Assembly: GCA_031761405.1 (NCBI GenBank)
Contig: JASEVX010000007.1
Coordinates: 33,397,677-33,461,676 of the forward strand
Direction: 5' to 3'
DNA from: Serripes groenlandicus
Taxonomy: Eukaryota; Mollusca; Bivalvia; Cardiida; Cardiidae
DNA length: 64,000 bases
Part shown: positions 39,301 to 44,400 of the stretch, piece by piece
How the letters are laid out: every line of letters starts with the position of its first letter
Numbering within the stretch: the stretch's first letter is position 1
Program-made: the position numbers and the translations under genes
The notes under the pieces: generated by a model
The model's input: the letters and a program-made list of their open reading frames with translations, nothing else
Database searches by the model: none
What the model was told of the DNA's origin: nothing

Positions 39301-41434
39301 AAGGCAAAATAGCCCCGCCCTCTGGCGGCCATGTTTTTTAACCAATCAACATGGCTTGAAGGAATCTGATAGAGGGTCATCCAAGGAACATTTCTACAAA
39401 ATTATTTGAAAATCTGCTCAACACTTTCGGAGAAGAAGATTTTTTAAGTTTTCACTATGGTCATATAAGGCAAAATAGCCCTGCCCTCTGGCGGCCATGT
39501 TTTCAGACCAACAACATGGCTTGAAGGAATCTGATAGAGGGTCACCCAATGAACATTTCTACAAAATTATTTGAAAATCAGCTGAACACTTTCGGAAAAG
39601 AAGATTTTTTAAGTTTTCACTATAGCTATATAAGGCAAAATAGCCCCGCCCCCTGGCGGCCATGTTTTTCAACATATCAACATTTCTTGAAGGAATCTTA
39701 TAAAGGGTCACCCAAGGAACTTTTCTATTTGAAAATCGGCTGAACACTTTCTCAGAAGAAGATTTTTTAAGTTTTCACTATTTTTTTCTTTTGGTTGCCA
39801 TGGAAACCAGAGTTATGGATGGATCAAAAACATTTGAAGGATTTAAGAGAGGACATTGAGAGGATGCTTCCTATGAAGTTTCAATCAAATTGACCAAGTG
39901 GTTAGGGAGAAGAAGTTGTTTAAAGGAAAAAGTTAACGCACGCACGGACGCACGAACGACGGACAATTTGCCATGACATAAGCTCGACTGGCTTTCAGCC
40001 AGTGGAGCTAAAATTGGTACAAACAGTTAATATGACTGGGATAGCATTATAACTGATGAATTGGTGTAATTGGTGAAATCATTGCTGAGCAATTTCCCCT
40101 TTGGCCACAATACTTTCAACTTTATTTTACAAATAAGCTATGCTTTCAACTTTATTTAACAATTAAATTATCTGTCATGGAGATTTTTTTAGGTTTTTGC
40201 CACTATGTTTTCAAAGTTGTCTGCTGCAGGTTTGTTGCATGTGGGAAAGGGTTAACAAGGAAACCCTGTGTTATTATATGGAAAACACAGTTTGATGTAT
40301 TGATGGGTACAACAACATTCCAGTCTAATAACCAAGGTTCGAATACCCTTTCTCACTTGCAGACAAATTTATATGCATCTGCAGCAGAATGCTTTTAAAA
40401 ACATTTTGGCAAAAGGAGAAATTACTCATCATGAGTAATTTCTCCTTAAACCTCGATATATTTTCAACCTTTATTCAATGAATTTGAGCACTTTCAAATA
40501 TAGAGATTTTCAGCATATATTTGGCTAGACGCTTAAATGTGTCCGTTATGCATCAGCTGCTGAATTGCATTGTGTGGCAAGTACTTTAAAAAGGAATTGG
40601 ATATGTCTTTCATCGTAAAGTTCCCTCCTACATATGCATATTGAAACCTCTGTGATATCAACAGTCTATTAATACTCAAGGGAAATAACTGATTTATAGA
40701 TCCAATGTCATGGTAGAAGTTATCTATCATTACTTTCATCCTATTCCTGATACATACAATTTTTTAAGCGTTTGCTTATTTTCTGCATAAATGACTGGAA
40801 TTAAAGACCACCTGTGTCACAAAGACCAAATTGTTCTATTCCATAGGATGGTCTTTAAACACAGGTTGGACCGTACAATTGTTTCAAAACTACAAAACAA
40901 ATTTCTCAGATGTAAAAAGTCTTTCTCAGGTTTTCATTTAATGTGGCCGACTCTAAAAACATCATATCAGGTTAACAGTTAACCTTTTCCCTGATACGGC
41001 AATTCTGCAGCAGACAACTTTGAACATATTTTTATCAAACAAAAGGCCCAAGAGGGCCAGTATCGCTCCACGGCCATAAGGTAAAAATCAAATCTCCAAA
41101 CAGCCCTGCCCCCTGGTGGCCATGTTTTTTACCAACCACCATGGCTAAAAGGAATCTTGTAGAGTGTCACCCAAGGAATGTTTCTGCAAAATTATTTGAA
41201 AATCGGCCTGACACTTTCGGAGGAGAGGATATTTTAAGTTTTCACTATAGCCATATAAGGCAAAATAGACTCACCCCCTGGCGGCCATTTTTTTTTTCAA
41301 ATCAACATGGCTTGAAGGAATCTAATAGGGGGTCACCCAAGGAACATTTCTACAAAATTATTTGAAAATCTGCTTAACACTTTTGGAGAAGAAGATTTTT
41401 TAAGTTTTCACTATGATCATATAAGGCAAAATAG

Positions 41435-41467
<33 letters not shown>

Positions 41468-44400
41468 TGGCGGCCATGTTTTTCAACCAATCAACATGGC
41501 TTGAAGGAATCTGATAGAGGGTCACCCAATGAACATTTCTACAAAAATTATTTGAAAATCGGCTGAACACTTTCGGAGAAAGATTTTTTAAGTTTTCACT
41601 ATAGCTATATACAAAATAGCCCTGCCCCCTGGCGGCCATGTTTTTCAACCAATCAACATTTCTTGAAGGAATCTAATAATGGGTCACCCAAGTAACATTT
41701 CTACAAAATTATTTGAAAATCGGCCTGACGCTTTCGGAGAGGAAGATTTTTTAAGTTTTCACTATTTTTTTTCTTTTGGTTGCCATGGAAACCAGAATTA
41801 TGGATGGATCAAAAATAGTTCAAGGAATTTAAGAGAGGACATTGAGAGGATGCTTCCTATGAAGTTTTAACCAAATTGGCCTAGTGGTTAGGGAGAAGAA
41901 GTTGTTTAAAAGAAAAGGTTAACGCACGCACGCACAATTCGCCATGACATTTCAGCCAGTGGAGCTAAAAATTGCTCAAAACCAGCAATTTCTCCTTTTG
42001 CCACAATGTTTTCCACTTTTAGTCATAGGTTATCCATTCAATTATAGAGATTTTCTATTTTTAGACAAAATATGTTCAATGTCGTCTGCTGCAAAATTGT
42101 CTTATGAGGGAAAGGGTTAAACCTTCATGCCAAATTTGATGACCTTATACCCAAGCATTCTGCAGTTATCAATCAGACAAGCTGTTTGTGTTCAAAGTCA
42201 GTGTGACCTTGACCTTTGACTGGATGATCTAAAAATCCATTGCAGTCATGTACTGGTCATACCCAACCGCCCTGCCAAGTTTGAGAACTGTAGGTAAAAG
42301 AGTTATCTAGTTTTCAATCAAACAAGTTTTGGTTGACTGACAGACCATGTGCAATGAATAGTCATCATGACCAATTTCTCCTTTTGCAACATTGTTTTTA
42401 AAAGTTGTCTGCGTCTGCAAGTGGGAAAGAGTTTAACCCAGTATAAAGTAAATACAAAAGATCTGTATGCCTCTTAACCCTTTCCCTCATACGACAATAC
42501 TGCAGCAGACGACTTTCAACATGTTTTGTCAAAACATGGAATATCTCAATAATTGAATGGATAACCTATGACTAAAAGTGGAAAACATTGTGGCAAAAGG
42601 AGAAATTGCACGTTTTGTGCAATTTCTTCTTTTGTCACTATGTTTTCAAAAAGCCGTCTGCTGCAGAGGCGTCCGAAAGCGTCTATATGAGGGAAAGGGT
42701 TAATGGAATTAAGGGACAGAACCTATGTATGTACACACAATTACCTTTATGAGATAGTCTTGGTAGTCTCCCTTACCAACATTTAACTCTAAATACTTGT
42801 TCTACTATTATTAAATGCATTCAAACATTTGTTACACCCTTTTCCATATACAACCAATCTGCAGCAGATGACTTTAAAACAACTAGGTTACAATGTTGAA
42901 AATGTTTATAAACAAAAGTATAATTATTGAAAAGTGTTGAATACATGTACATTGTGGAAATTCACATTCAAGAGCAATTTCAAAAGTTGGCTTCTGCAAA
43001 TATGTCAAAATGCATCTAGAAGTTGAACGAGTTAATGGTTATTTTTTTCCAAAGGGTGCCATTATCAAGTGTTTCAGAAAAAGAGTTCTCCCAAGACACC
43101 CATACACCTCTCTTTTTTTTTTATGTCAAACAGAGACATAAGAGCATTTCAAGAAAAGATATGAACCCGACATATGAAAAGGTACAATTTGGCATTTCTG
43201 TCTTATGAGAATCAACACAAGTTTTTGTAAAAAGCTTATGTAATATATGAATAGTGTAGAGATCTTGATCAGACTGCTGACTTAATCCAAATTGTAATTG
43301 TTCACAAGGGCGGGCTCATATATACCTAACATCCTTTAAACAATAGCCTTTCATTTATAAACTCAACAGGGGAGATAAACATTACATGATTTAGAGAAGT
43401 TGTGCCACTAGTTACCTCCCTGTATTAACTATTTGTATTATTATGGTTACGAGTAATTTAGGTTATTGTCCTTCAAGGCAGTTTGATACAGTCCTCTGTA
43501 GATCTGCTTTAGGCAAAGCCAATAATTTATGTAGACAGCTGGTCATAATCCATCGTAACATTGTGTATTTACATTGCCACTGTGGATATAAATTGCAAGC
43601 TGTTATTAATATTACAAGAATACAAAAACAAGCTGTAATTACCTCTTGGAAAATCCTTTATCTACTGTATGATCTAAACTGCAGCAGATGACAACTTTTG
43701 AAAGTAGCGTGACACATTGAGAAATTGCTCATGAAATAGCGTACATGGAGAAACTGCTCATTAAATAGCCAATTTTTCCTTTTAAAAAAATTGTTTTCAA
43801 TAAGTCAATAATTACACTTTCGTTTATTGAAATTTTCCATATTTTTTGCCCAGATGTTTTCAATGTTGTTGACTCGAGATTTGCTGTATGTAAAAGGTTT
43901 CTTATAATAACATCTGTATGAACCTACCTTGACATTGACCAACCAAAACAAGGAAACTATGAGCAATTTCTTCTTTTGCCACAGTATATTCAAAAGCCGT
44001 CTGCTGCAGGTGTCAGAAAGCACTTACATGACGGTAAAGGAATAACAAAAAATTGGGTAAACTGTTATAAGACTATCTTTTTTAGCAATGTCCTGTTTTC
44101 CCACAATGTTTTCATAAGCAGTCTAATTTGTCAAATGTTAACTGTATAACAAGAAGAGTTAAAATTCAAGTTCAATCTTTTATATTTATTTTTAGGGTCT
44201 ACTGTACAAATGAGACAATAGGACATAACCATAGGAACATACCAAACTTTTTACCAGAGCTCCAGATATGGGACATATTTCATGTTCTTAAATCCTTTAT
44301 TTACCTCCCTGTGTATTGTTACTCGAAAGAAAAGTTGGGTGTAGACAAATCTCTTTTGAGAATCCACAATATATGGGTTCATCATTTACATGTGGAGATT

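Larger units (their letters stand above)
40985..42116. mobile_element. Two L ends of family A flanking a C2 insertion
   Basis: Left piece 40985-41038 is an L end (GGCAATTCTGCAGCAGACAAC) after TTAA at 40979-40982; right piece 41971-42116 ends in another L end (CTGCAAAATTGTCTTATGAGGGAAAGGG) followed by TTAA. Both outer ends are the same type, so this is not simply one standard copy interrupted once. Confidence 0.7.

Noticed and set aside
41400..41648. ORF with a polyglycine tract on the minus strand
   Set aside because: The glycines come from the C31 homopolymer inside a C2 element.
42745..42801. Minus-strand 57-bp open segment (KYLELNVGKGDYQDYLIK) between TAG and GTAATT
   Set aside because: It looks protein-like, but its phase (0/0) cannot fit between the finger exon and the hinge exon (phase 1), and no known receptor has an insert here. 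An exon of another transcript cannot be excluded; RNA-seq would decide.
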